Below are positions 25,520 through 35,119 of a DNA stretch of 64,000 nucleotides, one piece after another; the first letter of the stretch is position 1, and every line of letters starts with the position of its first letter. Below the pieces are notes generated by a model. That model saw only the letters and a program-made list of their open reading frames with translations, had not been told where the DNA came from and did not search any database. This stretch comes from an uncultured Spirochaetota bacterium (GTDB lineage: Bacteria; Spirochaetota; Brachyspiria; Brachyspirales; Brachyspiraceae): contig CALXQJ010000011.1 of NCBI GenBank assembly GCA_944390575.1, forward strand, positions 40,562-104,561, given 5' to 3'. Both the position numbers and the translations under genes were made by a program.

Positions 25520-25560
25520 AAAAAGGAGGTTATATAAAAAATAGCCTCCTTTATTTTTTA
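25520..25560 (+). terminator. Terminator of the chemoreceptor gene
   Basis: AAAGGAGG and CCTCCTTT pair around TTATATAAAAAATAG, followed by ATTTTTTA. A-tracts upstream may make it work for the convergent sdaAA gene as well. Confidence 0.8.
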
Positions 25561-25584
25561 TTAAAAAAATACAAAAAATAAATA

Positions 25585-26460
25585 TTATTTCTTACCTAAA
25601 AGTCTTTCAGATATAGATTTACCAGTAGGAGTACCAGCAAGCCCACCAAGAGCAGTTTCTTTAAATCTTTCATCCATAGCATCACCAACTTCTTTCATAG
25701 CAAAAATAACTTCATCAGCAGGTATAATACTCTTAAAACCAGCAACAGCCATCTCAGCAGAAATAATAGCATGTACAGCACTCATAACATTTTTAGTCAT
25801 ACAAGGATACTCAACAAATCCAGCAATAGGATCACAAATAAGTCCAAGCATATTTGATAAAGCCAAAGCAAAAGCATGAGCACACTCATCAGGACTACCA
25901 CCCATAATCTCAGCACAAGCACAAGCAGCCATAGCAGCAGCACTACCACACTCAGCCTGACATCCTCCACCAGCTCCAGCAAAAGTAGCATATTGACGTA
26001 TTAAATCGGCCATACCAGCAGAAGTAAACATAGAAAGCACAATATCCTCACGCTTAAAGCCACGATTCTCACAAACAGTTAAAACAGCAGGCATAATACC
26101 ACAACTACCAGCAGTAGGAGCAGCAACTATCTTACCCATACAAGCATTACAACCACTAACAGCCATAGCAGAAGTAACAACCTCAGCAACAGTATCTCCA
26201 AAAATACTTCTACCACTCTTATAAAATTTAGAAACTATATCAATACAATCATTCTGCAAACCAGTAACAAAAGAAAACTTATCCCTACGACCACTAGCTA
26301 CAGAATCTTTCATAACTTTATAATACTCATCCATCTGTTTTATAACATCAGTAGTACTCTTATTTTGTTCTAAAGCCTCAAGTTCTACAACAATCTCACT
26401 AATTCTTTTACCCTTATTATTAGCCTCTTCTACCAACCAAGCAATAGATTTTATATCCAT
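25585..26460 (-). CDS. sdaAA: L-serine dehydratase, alpha subunit
   Basis: Iron-sulfur L-serine deaminase catalytic subunit, 291 aa, converting serine to pyruvate and ammonia. Conserved cysteines for the 4Fe-4S cluster lie in SGCNACMGKI, TAGSCGIMPA and GGGCQAECGS. The two-subunit arrangement is as in Gram-positive bacteria and many anaerobes. The beta-subunit gene lies 34 bp upstream on the same strand. In a fermenting organism serine deamination supplies pyruvate. Confidence 0.94.
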   Translation of the reverse strand: MDIKSIAWLVEEANNKGKRISEIVVELEALEQNKSTTDVIKQMDEYYKVMKDSVASGRRDKFSFVTGLQNDCIDIVSKFYKSGRSIFGDTVAEVVTSAMAVSGCNACMGKIVAAPTAGSCGIMPAVLTVCENRGFKREDIVLSMFTSAGMADLIRQYATFAGAGGGCQAECGSAAAMAACACAEIMGGSPDECAHAFALALSNMLGLICDPIAGFVEYPCMTKNVMSAVHAIISAEMAVAGFKSIIPADEVIFAMKEVGDAMDERFKETALGGLAGTPTGKSISERLLGKK

Positions 26461-26494
26461 AAAAATAAACCCTCTTTAAAATATAATTAAAAAA

Positions 26495-27169
26495 TTAATA
26501 CAACTTATCTAAAAATACAAAATTCTTAACATCACTAATAGACTTTATCTTCTCTTCTATATCTTTAGTTAAAGAACCAGTAATACCTAAAACCATAATA
26601 GCATACCCCTTATTTTCACCCTCATGTTGCGGTGTCACACTCATATTTTCTATATTAATACCACTATCAGAAATAATAGAAGAAACCTTTGCAATAACAC
26701 CAGGTACATCTTTATTGACAATAGCAATAGTAGGATAATCACCCTTATAGTGAACCTCTATACCATTAACCTTATCAAGCTCTATTAAACCTCCTCCAAT
26801 AGAAGAAGCTAAAATAGTAATAGAATTATACTCTCCCTTAGCTTCTATATATACACTATTAGGGTGAAATGCATCTTCTAAAGTTGTTGGTATTATTTCA
26901 AATTCTAAACCCTGTTCTTTAGCAATATCAAAACTATTTCTAAGACGAGGATCAAAAGTTTCAAAACCAAGTAATCCAGCTATTAAAGCTTTATCAGTAC
27001 CATGCCCTTTATAAGTTTGAGTAAATGAACCGTGTAAATATAACTTAGCTTCTTTAACATCCTCTCCTAAAATTTTCTTAGCCAAAGCCCCTATACGGCA
27101 AGCACCTGCTGTATGAGAACTAGATGGACCTATCATTATAGGACCTACTATATCAAATAATGTAGACAT
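26495..27169 (-). CDS. sdaAB: L-serine dehydratase, beta subunit
   Basis: 224 aa. N-terminal serine-dehydratase beta domain with GPSSSHTAGACRIG, and a C-terminal ACT domain starting at KDVPGVIAKVSSII that may sense serine or an amino-acid effector. It partners the alpha subunit encoded directly downstream to form the O2-sensitive Fe-S enzyme. First gene of the sdaAB-sdaAA unit. Confidence 0.93.
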   Translation of the reverse strand: MSTLFDIVGPIMIGPSSSHTAGACRIGALAKKILGEDVKEAKLYLHGSFTQTYKGHGTDKALIAGLLGFETFDPRLRNSFDIAKEQGLEFEIIPTTLEDAFHPNSVYIEAKGEYNSITILASSIGGGLIELDKVNGIEVHYKGDYPTIAIVNKDVPGVIAKVSSIISDSGINIENMSVTPQHEGENKGYAIMVLGITGSLTKDIEEKIKSISDVKNFVFLDKLY

Positions 27170-27269
27170 TTAAAACACTCTCCATAAAAATAATCAATAT
27201 TAATTATTAAAAGTTATAATATATATATTATACAAATAAAATTAGTTTGCAAAAAATTATAAAAAATAA

Positions 27270-27749
27270 TTATTGTTTTGATAAAATAATTCTTCGAAAA
27301 GCCTCATAAGAAATAATAGCAACTGTATTAGATACATTAATAGAACGTATATCATCACTCATAGGAATATAAATAGAATTATCTTGACTATTCTCCCAAA
27401 TGGACTCTGAAAGACCAGATGTTTCACGACCAAATAAAAAAATATCTCCATTGGTATAATCAAACTCATCATATCTAATTTTACCAAACTTAGAAATAGG
27501 AACTATTCTCCTATTATTTGTATTACAATAATCTAAAAATGTATTTTCATTTTCATGCTTTATTAAATTTAATTTATCCCAATAATCCAAACCAGCCCTT
27601 TTTACCTCCTTAGCACTTAAAATAAAAGAAGGTTTTGATACTATATGAAGTTTCATATTAAGCCCTACACATATTCTACCTATATTACCTGTATTTGATG
27701 GTATTTCTGGTCTATATAAAGCTATATCAATATTAAAGTTATTTATCAT
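27270..27749 (-). CDS. trmL: tRNA (cytidine/uridine-2'-O)-methyltransferase, TrmL family
   Basis: SPOUT-class methyltransferase, 159 aa, which 2'-O-methylates the wobble base 34 of tRNA-Leu isoacceptors. Motifs: ALYRPEIPSNTGNIGR at the N-terminus, RAGLDYW, the knot residues LFGRETSGL, and IPMSDDIRSINVSNTVAI at the C-terminus. All are typical of TrmL/YibK. Cytoplasmic. Monocistronic as far as can be seen. Confidence 0.92.
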   Translation of the reverse strand: MINNFNIDIALYRPEIPSNTGNIGRICVGLNMKLHIVSKPSFILSAKEVKRAGLDYWDKLNLIKHENENTFLDYCNTNNRRIVPISKFGKIRYDEFDYTNGDIFLFGRETSGLSESIWENSQDNSIYIPMSDDIRSINVSNTVAIISYEAFRRIILSKQ

Positions 27750-27780
27750 AATAAAAAGTCCTACTACATATAAAAATTAT

Positions 27781-27816
27781 AAAAAAAGAAGAGACATATT
27801 ATAAAAGCCTCTTCTT
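27781..27816 (-). terminator. Terminator of the 767-aa exported protein gene
   Basis: AAGAAGAG (27786-27793) and CTCTTCTT (27809-27816) form an 8-bp stem, followed on the minus strand by a run of T. Confidence 0.7.
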
Positions 27817-27842
27817 ATAAAAATGGAAAATATTATAAAATC

Positions 27843-30146
27843 TTAATTATCTTCTACTTTCGTTTCCATAGCACTACTATCTTCTTTAGGATCAGAATTA
27901 TTATTAGCCATAATAGTAGTATTCTCTTTAGGTGTTTCTATAACTCTTGGTGTTAGAGTATGAAGCAAAGTATAAGCAACTGCAACATTCTCTAGTCCAT
28001 TATCAGTCTTAACTCTAAATGACATAAGTGAAGAATATCTATTTCTACCATAAGAATATTTAAAAGGTATCTCTATAGTTTCTCCTGCACCTATACTAAC
28101 TACATCTTTTTCTAAATGTATAGAAGCTAAAGCTTGAGATACATCTGTTTTTATACTAATATTATTTTGTCTTCTTGAAGTTCTATTAACTATAGTAAGT
28201 ATACCAGTTCTCTCTCTCTCATCAAGCTTAATAGTAACATTAAATGGATTTTCAGCATACTTCTCCTCAACTCGAGAAACAATAGCAGCATTAATATTAG
28301 CCCACTCTCTAATACCATTGCCATTACCTCTAAACTTAGACCATAACATTCTCGAAATATCATGGAAAAATACTCCCCTAATTCTACTACTTCTATTAAA
28401 CTTAGCCTCAGATTCATAAACACGTCTCATATACTCTATTTCAGGTCTCAAAGAACCATCTTGAAGTCTATTATCAACCATATTACCAACTAATACATTA
28501 TACTCACCAGATAAATACTGTGGCCATCTTGTAAGCATACCAACATGTTGTGGGCGATTAGCTTCATATATCATAACAGCATCATAATCTATACCAGCAT
28601 CAAAAAACATATAAGGATCTTGTCCGTGCTCCTGACCATGATTCCAACCCAAAGTAAAAGCCCAAAGAGGTTTTCTAATGCCAGATTCTTTAATAGCCTT
28701 AATTATTAAAGATTCTTTATGAGCTCTAAACCATCTCCATTTCATACCCACTTCTTTTTTAAATCTATTAACCGCAAGCCAACGCATACGAGCAGCCTTA
28801 TTCATACTATTCCAATTAGCAGGAGTATAAACACCAGTAAGCTCTACCATCTCATCTACCATCTCATAACCATCAACTTCACCAGTACGTATAAAGTCTA
28901 AACCTAAATATGATATATTAGGATTATCATCATATCTCTTTAATATAGAAATAATATCTTTTACTCGCTTTGGATCAGCAAGAGAAATATGTCTACTCTC
29001 TACCAAACTTCTTGTTTCTGAGTTATATCCAACAGATACCTCATATCCACCCTTTCTATGACCGCCACCAGCAGCAAAATAACTCATAACATAAGCACCA
29101 AGCTCTACATTACCCTTAGACTTTGAAGAAGCAAGATTTTCTACATTCTTAATCATAGCAGATGCCCAAGGATTATCAGGACTAATACCACCTGTCCAAC
29201 CTGTGGTTTGTCCACCTATTACCCAGAATATATCACACTTCATATAACGAACCCAGTCATATAATGCATTATAATCTGTAGGCTCTCCTGTTTCTACACT
29301 TGGAATCTTTTTTGTTGTTAGATCTATTGCATATTCTAATGTTGTTATCTTTTTTGTATCTTTTGCAGGCGGTGATTGTCGCCCTTTAACTGTAAAATCT
29401 TTAGTATAACCAAATACACCATCTTTTGTTTGAACAAGCACAACAGCCTGATATTCTCCCAAAGAACCTCCAAATGGATGTAAATAAGTACCCTTATACT
29501 GTGCATTATTTACTTTAAACACATTTATAGGGTATCTATCATCACAATTCTTACGTACACTCTTGTCTGATTTATACCTTACATAAATACTAATATTCTT
29601 TACTATATTGTCAGTATAAACTGAAGCATTAATAACAACAGGCTCATATCTAAATACTGATATTTTTGATAAGTCTATTGAAACTCTTGGTGCATTAGAT
29701 TGACGTGAACGAACTATAGCACTTTCTACTGCCTCACTAAGTTTAGAAGAAGCTCTTTCTGTAGCCGAAGCATTAAAAACCATAGCTGGAAGTACATTAG
29801 GGTTTGGCATTATATTACCATAATCATCTGCTGTTAATAATAAATCCTCACTTAAATACTCTATACTATCATCTATACTAACATCATTATAAAGATACTC
29901 ATCTCTTAAATCTACAGATAAATCATAATCATAAATAGGTTGTGATTTCACTAAAGCAAGTGAATCAGGATTATACATATCTATTCTACGACTATTATTT
30001 TCAATGTCTTTATTTAAATCATCTACAATACTATGCTCATTATTATAACTAATAATAGTTAATCGCTCTCCAATACCAAAAGTAAGAAATATTAAAGATG
30101 CTGATATTAATAATAATATCGTAGTTGTAATAATGCTTTTTTTCAT
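27843..30146 (-). CDS. Large exported protein with glycosidase-like barrel, function unknown
   Basis: Protein of 767 aa with an N-terminal signal peptide or anchor (residues about 5-27). Residues about 150-265 look like a beta-sandwich (VINASVYTDN, YQAVVLVQTKDG). Residues about 270-620 resemble a glycosyl-hydrolase-type TIM barrel: LEYAIDLTTK, MKCDIFWVIGG, NISYLGLDFIRTGE, KPLWAFTLGWNHGQ and AGIDYDAVMIYE. A second beta-rich module follows, and the acidic C-terminus is low in complexity. I cannot assign a known family or catalytic residues with confidence. Periplasmic or surface location is inferred from the signal. Single-gene unit with a clear terminator. Confidence 0.6.
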   Translation of the reverse strand: MKKSIITTTILLLISASLIFLTFGIGERLTIISYNNEHSIVDDLNKDIENNSRRIDMYNPDSLALVKSQPIYDYDLSVDLRDEYLYNDVSIDDSIEYLSEDLLLTADDYGNIMPNPNVLPAMVFNASATERASSKLSEAVESAIVRSRQSNAPRVSIDLSKISVFRYEPVVINASVYTDNIVKNISIYVRYKSDKSVRKNCDDRYPINVFKVNNAQYKGTYLHPFGGSLGEYQAVVLVQTKDGVFGYTKDFTVKGRQSPPAKDTKKITTLEYAIDLTTKKIPSVETGEPTDYNALYDWVRYMKCDIFWVIGGQTTGWTGGISPDNPWASAMIKNVENLASSKSKGNVELGAYVMSYFAAGGGHRKGGYEVSVGYNSETRSLVESRHISLADPKRVKDIISILKRYDDNPNISYLGLDFIRTGEVDGYEMVDEMVELTGVYTPANWNSMNKAARMRWLAVNRFKKEVGMKWRWFRAHKESLIIKAIKESGIRKPLWAFTLGWNHGQEHGQDPYMFFDAGIDYDAVMIYEANRPQHVGMLTRWPQYLSGEYNVLVGNMVDNRLQDGSLRPEIEYMRRVYESEAKFNRSSRIRGVFFHDISRMLWSKFRGNGNGIREWANINAAIVSRVEEKYAENPFNVTIKLDERERTGILTIVNRTSRRQNNISIKTDVSQALASIHLEKDVVSIGAGETIEIPFKYSYGRNRYSSLMSFRVKTDNGLENVAVAYTLLHTLTPRVIETPKENTTIMANNNSDPKEDSSAMETKVEDN

Positions 30147-30196
30147 TTTATAAATCCTAAAAAATTATAAACAAGTAAATAAAGGTAATTGTAATA

Positions 30197-31108
30197 TTAT
30201 TCTTCTGTATATTTTGGATGTTTTGTCATTTGCTTTTTTAAATGTGATGAATCTACATGTGTATAAATTTCTGTAGTAGTAATATCACTATGTCCAAGCA
30301 TTCTCTGTACGGCTCTTAAATCTGCTCCATGCTGTATTAAATGAGTAGCAAAGCTATGTCTTAAAGTATGTGGATATACATTTTTAGATATACCACTCTT
30401 TTTCATAGTCTCTTTTACAATCTTCCAAATACCAACTCTTGATATTTTATCACCTCTAAAGTTTAAGAACAACTCTCTAGTATCTTTACCCTTTACCATA
30501 ACTATTCTACTAGTTTGAATATATCTTTTTAAAATATCTAAAGCCTCATCATTAATAGGTACTATTCTCTCTCTTTTACCCTTACCACAAATCTTTAAAT
30601 ACTTCTCTTCAAAAACTATATCCTCAACTCTAATAGAACAAATCTCACTAACTCTAAGACCTGATGAATACATAAGTTCAAATATAGCCTTATCTCTTAA
30701 ACCCTTATCTGTTTTCTCATTATGTACAGATAGTAAATCATCAACTTCTTTTGTAGTAAGAGATTCTGGCAATGTTCTTTTTAAACGTATTACTTCTAAA
30801 TTATCTGTTGGATTTTTTGATAGATAATTTTCCATTAATAAAAACTTATATAGATTTACTATACTAACTTTATTTCTAGCTACTGTTCTTGATTTAGAAC
30901 CAGAATTTTTTCTTTCTGTTAAAAAGTTTTCTATATCTTTTCTTGTTGCTTTTAAAATCTTCTTTTTATTACGAGACAAAAAATCAATATATATTAAAAT
31001 ATCTCTTTTATAAGATTCTAATGTATTTGCTGATAAACCTTTTTCTACTGATTCATAATTTAAATACATTTCTAATATTTCTTTATCTGAAGTTGTTTTT
31101 GCAATCAT
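30197..31108 (-). CDS. Tyrosine recombinase XerD/XerC
   Basis: Site-specific recombinase of about 303 aa that resolves chromosome dimers at dif. The N-terminal SAM-like core-binding domain includes LSANTLESYKRDI. Catalytic residues: Arg in YSSGLRVSEIC, Lys in GKGKRERIVP, HTLRHSF (HxxR), His in LGHSDITTT and the nucleophile Tyr in EIYTHV. I favour the ATG at 31108, eleven bases after GAGG, over the ATG three codons upstream, where the spacing would be only two bases. XerC and XerD cannot be separated here; XerD is slightly favoured by length. No nearby mobile element suggests a transposon origin. Confidence 0.9.
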   Translation of the reverse strand: MIAKTTSDKEILEMYLNYESVEKGLSANTLESYKRDILIYIDFLSRNKKKILKATRKDIENFLTERKNSGSKSRTVARNKVSIVNLYKFLLMENYLSKNPTDNLEVIRLKRTLPESLTTKEVDDLLSVHNEKTDKGLRDKAIFELMYSSGLRVSEICSIRVEDIVFEEKYLKICGKGKRERIVPINDEALDILKRYIQTSRIVMVKGKDTRELFLNFRGDKISRVGIWKIVKETMKKSGISKNVYPHTLRHSFATHLIQHGADLRAVQRMLGHSDITTTEIYTHVDSSHLKKQMTKHPKYTEE

Positions 31109-31202
31109 TACTATCATAACCTCTTACTTTATTTAAATTAATTAATGTTCGTAAACATAAAAAATTTATTACATTCTGTTACTTAAAATTATTATCGACA
31201 AG

Positions 31203-31218
31203 CAAATTTATAAATTTG
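31203..31218. promoter_or_regulatory. 16-bp palindrome in the xerD divergent gap
   Basis: CAAATTTATAAATTTG is a perfect 16-bp palindrome in the 190-bp region between xerD and the divergent exported-protein gene. It could be an operator, but such AT palindromes arise easily at this base composition. Confidence 0.25.
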
Positions 31219-31305
31219 AACTATCATAAAAAGCAATATTATTTTTATAAGAAAAATTTTGCTTAATATTGAAATTTGTACTTTTAAGAGTATTATATAG
31301 TCCAT

Positions 31306-32073
31306 ATGAAAAAGAATATTATTAATATATTAACAACTATAACTATTATTATATTATCAACTACAAAGCTACTTGCAATAGAAATTAAAAATGAAGAATA
31401 TTTTGTATATAAAGGTATAGCTACAAAAAAAAGTAATGCTATGATTGTATATACAAAGACATTTATAGATAATAATGGTTATTGGAATGTAGAAGAGACT
31501 TTTATTAAAGGATTTATAGATAAAAATAAAATAAAAGATCCATTTCTGCTTAAAGAAAATAATTTAATAAAAAAAAGAAAAACATATTCTATATCAAAAA
31601 TAGACTTAAAAAATAAAAGAACTGTATATAATAAAACTATATCATATTATGATTTTGGAAGTATTGAAAATACTTTTGATATTAGAAATAAAGTACAATA
31701 TACAAATAAAGAAAACACATTTGCTGTATTTTCTTTTGATGCTATTACACAAATTATACGTATGATTGAAATAAAAAAAATAAATACTACTAATAGATTA
31801 CAAATTATAATGCCTACATCTTCTCCTGATAATAAAATTAAATTTTTTATAGAAAATAATGGTATAAAAAAAATAAATATACAAAATCAAGATAAATATG
31901 TATATGAGTTAGAATTAAAAATAGAGAATATGCCCTTTTCATTTATATTGCCAAAGATAAATGCATACGTAGATACTAATAAAAATAGCAGAAAAATAAT
32001 TAAATACAACTCTATAACTGGGGTATTAGAAAATATGGATATATACCTAACAGAGTATAAAAATAATAAATAA
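31306..32073 (+). CDS. Exported protein of unknown function
   Basis: 255 aa with an N-terminal signal peptide (hydrophobic residues about 8-22, probable cleavage after LLA). The mature part is rich in Lys, Ile and Asn with alternating polar/hydrophobic strands, which suggests a beta-rich periplasmic or outer-membrane-associated protein. I do not recognise the family. It is followed 32 bp later by the MBL hydrolase gene and may be transcribed with it. Confidence 0.7.
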   Translation: MKKNIINILTTITIIILSTTKLLAIEIKNEEYFVYKGIATKKSNAMIVYTKTFIDNNGYWNVEETFIKGFIDKNKIKDPFLLKENNLIKKRKTYSISKIDLKNKRTVYNKTISYYDFGSIENTFDIRNKVQYTNKENTFAVFSFDAITQIIRMIEIKKINTTNRLQIIMPTSSPDNKIKFFIENNGIKKINIQNQDKYVYELELKIENMPFSFILPKINAYVDTNKNSRKIIKYNSITGVLENMDIYLTEYKNNK

Positions 32074-32105
32074 ATACTTTATTATAAAATAAAAAGGAAA
32101 TAAAA

Positions 32106-32732
32106 ATGAGTGAACTTATAGTAAAATGTATTAGCCTTAATATGTTTGGAATGAACTCTTATATTATATCGAAGGATGATGAAGCTATTATTATAGATAT
32201 AGCTAAATTAACATTTGGATATGATGATTATAAAAAATTATTAGATGGAAAAAAACTAACTAAAATAATATATACTCATGGACATTTTGATCATATATCT
32301 GGAAGTGATGATATTAGAGAAATATATCCTGATGTTAAGCATTATGCACCAAAGTTAGATTATAACTTCTTTCAAGATGCAAATCTAAATGCAAGTGCGT
32401 ATTTTGGACAACCTATAACTTGTAAAGAGCCTGAATATAAATTAGAAGAAAATGATATTATAACTCTAAAAGATATTGAGTTTAAAGTAATTCATACTCC
32501 AGGGCATACTCATGGGGGCGTATGTTTTTATACTAAAGGATACTTATTTGCAGGAGATACTATATTTTCTGCTGGTATAGGAAGATATGATCTACCTACT
32601 GGAGACTATGATACACTTATTAAAAGTATAGAAGAGAAAATATTTACACTTGATGATGATACATTAGTATATCCAGGACATGGAGAATACGGATTTAGTT
32701 TAAAACAAAGAAAAAAATTAAATCTTTTTTAA
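32106..32732 (+). CDS. MBL-fold metallo-hydrolase, glyoxalase II-like
   Basis: Cytoplasmic metallo-beta-lactamase-fold hydrolase, 208 aa. The metal-binding motif is THGHFDHISG (HxHxDH), with further ligands in HTPGHTHGG, FAGDTIFS and YPGHGEYG. The pattern and size match the short hydroxyacylglutathione-hydrolase-like family, which acts on thioesters; the long C-terminal glutathione-binding domain of true GloB is missing. The substrate is therefore unknown. AAAAGGA precedes the ATG. Confidence 0.85.
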   Translation: MSELIVKCISLNMFGMNSYIISKDDEAIIIDIAKLTFGYDDYKKLLDGKKLTKIIYTHGHFDHISGSDDIREIYPDVKHYAPKLDYNFFQDANLNASAYFGQPITCKEPEYKLEENDIITLKDIEFKVIHTPGHTHGGVCFYTKGYLFAGDTIFSAGIGRYDLPTGDYDTLIKSIEEKIFTLDDDTLVYPGHGEYGFSLKQRKKLNLF

Positions 32733-32786
32733 GATAAAAATAAAATTTATTATATACCATATTATATAATTATAAAAAGGATAGCT

Positions 32787-34652
32787 ATAATATTTTATTT
32801 AGTAACTATAATTACTGTAGTAATATTTATTTATATAATAAAAAAAGATAAAAATATATTTCAAATTCAATTAACATCTAAAAAAGAAAATATAATACTA
32901 TTATTATTTTGTATAGTAACATCATTATCTCAAATATTATTATTAAATTTTAATTATCCTCTTATAGGTCATGACTATTCATTAGCTGAATCTCATACTA
33001 TAAGTTCATTTCTATATCATAAAAATAATGGCTTTAGCATAGAGTGGGCATCACCATTATTTGGTGGTGGTATATTACAATATGCAAATCCACAATATCA
33101 TCAATTCTCACCTTTATATTTTTTAACATTAATAATGCCTTTTTGGTATTCATATAATATATTAACTTTTATATTCTCTATAATGGGGTTTATATCTATA
33201 TATTTATTATTAAAATACGATTTCAAATTTAGTTTTATAAACTCTATAACAGGTGCAGTTTTTTTTAATTGTACAGGATATTATATATATCATCTAAGGG
33301 CAGGACATTGAGCTTTTATATATCATCCTCTAACAGCTGTTATAATTTTTATTATATTTTCAAATATATTAAATAATATAAAGTTTAACTATATTATTAG
33401 AATATTAATATCATCTATTATATTTTCTATAATGATATTTGGAGGAGCAGTTCAAACTATATTCTTCTATACATGTTTTACACTACTTGCTATGGGTGCA
33501 ATATTCTTTGAATTTAATATTAAATTTATAAAACAATGTATATCAATCATAATATCTGTAGTACTTTGTTTTACACTATCAATGTCAAAAGTAATTCCTA
33601 TGTTTATGCTATCTAAGAGAATAGATAGAGGAGCATTAATGATAAGTAACATAAAAATATATGAGATATTTGAAGTTCTATACTTTAGTTTTATACTTCC
33701 AATTATTTCTTTTATTGAAAAGATTTTTTTTCTAAATAAATTTCTAAACATTAAGTATAGTTCAATACATGAAAAAGACTTATCATTGCCTTTTATATTA
33801 ATGTTAATTATTATATTTATAATAATATTAAATAAAAAAATAATTATAAATAATATAAAAAATTATAATAAAACTAAAAAAACAAAGCTAGTATTAATAT
33901 TTATATTTACATATATATTTATAGATATGTATTATGATAAAGGAATAACACATAGTATATTTCCTATTTTAAATAAAATAAATCTATATTTAAGATTAGC
34001 ATCTACTACTATTATACCTATAATAATACTAATATGCTATTTAATGCATAATTATAAATTATTTAATAGAAATAAAGAAATAATTTTATTACTCATAATA
34101 AATATATATACTATAGTATTTTTTATATATAAACATTATGATAATTTTAATAATGAAAAAACTATATTCGCATCTTTAAATATAGATGATGGTATAAATG
34201 TATGGAAAAAGATAAATAATTTAGGAAGTAATAATAATTACAAAGTATCATTTATAAGCAATGTAAATGACTATATAATACTAAATCAGTTTTTAAGTAA
34301 TGATAATTTATATTCATCACAATATCCATATGAGCCTATTTATGGATATGAACTTCAAACATTTAAAGCTAAAGAAGAAGGATCTATATACCAAGAAAAA
34401 GATAATTACTTTAACTTTACACATCCTAATAGCTTACTATTATTTGATGAAAATTATAAACAATTTACTGGATTTAAAATATCAGAAAAAGATGATCTAA
34501 TAAAATTTGCTTCATTTAAAAAAGTAAACTGGAAATTACCAAAACTATTTACTATAGCAAATAATATATCTATATTATCCTATATTATTATATCTTTTAT
34601 ATTAGTTATTCTAATAATATTAAATATAGTTTTATATTTAAAAAAATATTAA
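32787..34652 (+). pseudogene. Decayed YfhO-like multi-pass membrane protein gene
   Basis: One frame is open from just after the MBL gene to 34652 apart from a TGA at 33309-33311. Read through, it gives about 620 aa with a dozen or more hydrophobic helices and the N-terminal pattern HDYSLAESH, SPLFGGGILQYANPQ and FSPLYFL, which resembles YfhO/GT-C-type membrane proteins that modify surface polymers. There is no ATG at the 5' end: an ATA at 32787 sits at the right distance from AAAAAGGA, where ATG is expected. The internal TGA falls where a Trp would fit (AGH-stop-AFIYHP). Both lesions are explained by single G-to-A changes. From an ATG at 33432 only the C-terminal 406 aa could be made, and this start has a GGAGG only after it. 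I call it a pseudogene. Confidence 0.7.
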
Positions 34653-34661
34653 ATTTTAATG

Positions 34662-34690
34662 GGAACTTATTTTCAATATATACGTCTAAT
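34662..34690 (+). promoter_or_regulatory. ECF-sigma-like promoter, copy 1
   Basis: GGAACTT (34662-34668) and CGTCTAAT (34683-34690); 16 bp lie between GGAAC and CGTC. GGAAC/CGTC is the classic form of an extracytoplasmic-function sigma promoter. It is 51 bp upstream of the start of the small His-rich exported protein. A near-identical copy precedes the next gene. Confidence 0.65.
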
Positions 34691-34733
34691 ATTATATAAA
34701 AAATAAGAAAATAAATATTAGGAAAAAATATAA

Positions 34734-34946
34734 ATGAAAAGAAGTATTATAATAACATCAATAATTATCTCAGTATTTGCAACAACATCAGTATTTGCTC
34801 AAAATCATGATCATATAAGTAATAAATATTATAAAGATGAGTATAATATAAATTATAAGAATAAGAAAAAATACAATAGTTATAGTAGTAATGAGTGTCA
34901 CTCTAATAACAATAGAAAAGATCATCACAATCATCATAGCTATTAA
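34734..34946 (+). CDS. Small His-rich exported protein
   Basis: 70 aa: a signal peptide ending VFA-QNHDH, then a short mature region dominated by His, Asn, Lys and Tyr, ending DHHNHHSY. There is one cysteine. The signal peptide and the leader DNA are paralogous to those of the next gene, but the C-terminal Spy-like domain of that gene is missing. Possible metal binding through histidines in the periplasm. It has its own ECF-like promoter and terminator, so it looks like an intact small gene rather than a relic. Confidence 0.7.
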   Translation: MKRSIIITSIIISVFATTSVFAQNHDHISNKYYKDEYNINYKNKKKYNSYSSNECHSNNNRKDHHNHHSY

Positions 34947-34970
34947 TCATTAAAACCCAATAAATATATT

Positions 34971-35008
34971 ACACCTAAATGCTTTAATAAGTATTTAGGT
35001 GTTTTTTA
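34971..35008 (+). terminator. Terminator of the small His-rich gene
   Basis: ACACCTAAAT and ATTTAGGTGT form a perfect 10-bp stem with a 12-base loop, followed by a T-run. Confidence 0.85.
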
Positions 35009-35052
35009 TTGATATAATAAATATAAAAAATATTAAAAAAATTTTAAAACTG

Positions 35053-35080
35053 GGAACTTATTTATAATATGCACGTCTAA
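35053..35080 (+). promoter_or_regulatory. ECF-sigma-like promoter, copy 2
   Basis: GGAACTT (35053-35059) and CGTCTAA (35074-35080); the GGAAC to CGTC spacing is again 16 bp. Flanking bases are shared with copy 1 (T/AGGGAACTTATTT and ACGTCTAATATTATATAA). It is 46 bp upstream of the ATG at 35120. Confidence 0.65.
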
Positions 35081-35119
35081 TATTATATAACAAACAAGGA
35101 AACATTAGGAGAAAAAGAA

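Noticed and set aside
30197..31108. xerD-like gene as part of an integron or transposon
   Set aside because: No attC sites, terminal repeats or cargo are seen; the sequence matches the chromosomal XerC/XerD type.
33309..33311. In-frame TGA in the YfhO-like gene as a third selenocysteine codon
   Set aside because: The context (AGH-stop-AFIYHP) fits Trp in a membrane protein, no Cys-type site is expected, and the only nearby palindrome (AACAGCTGTT) has no loop. The start codon is also lost, so gene decay is simpler.
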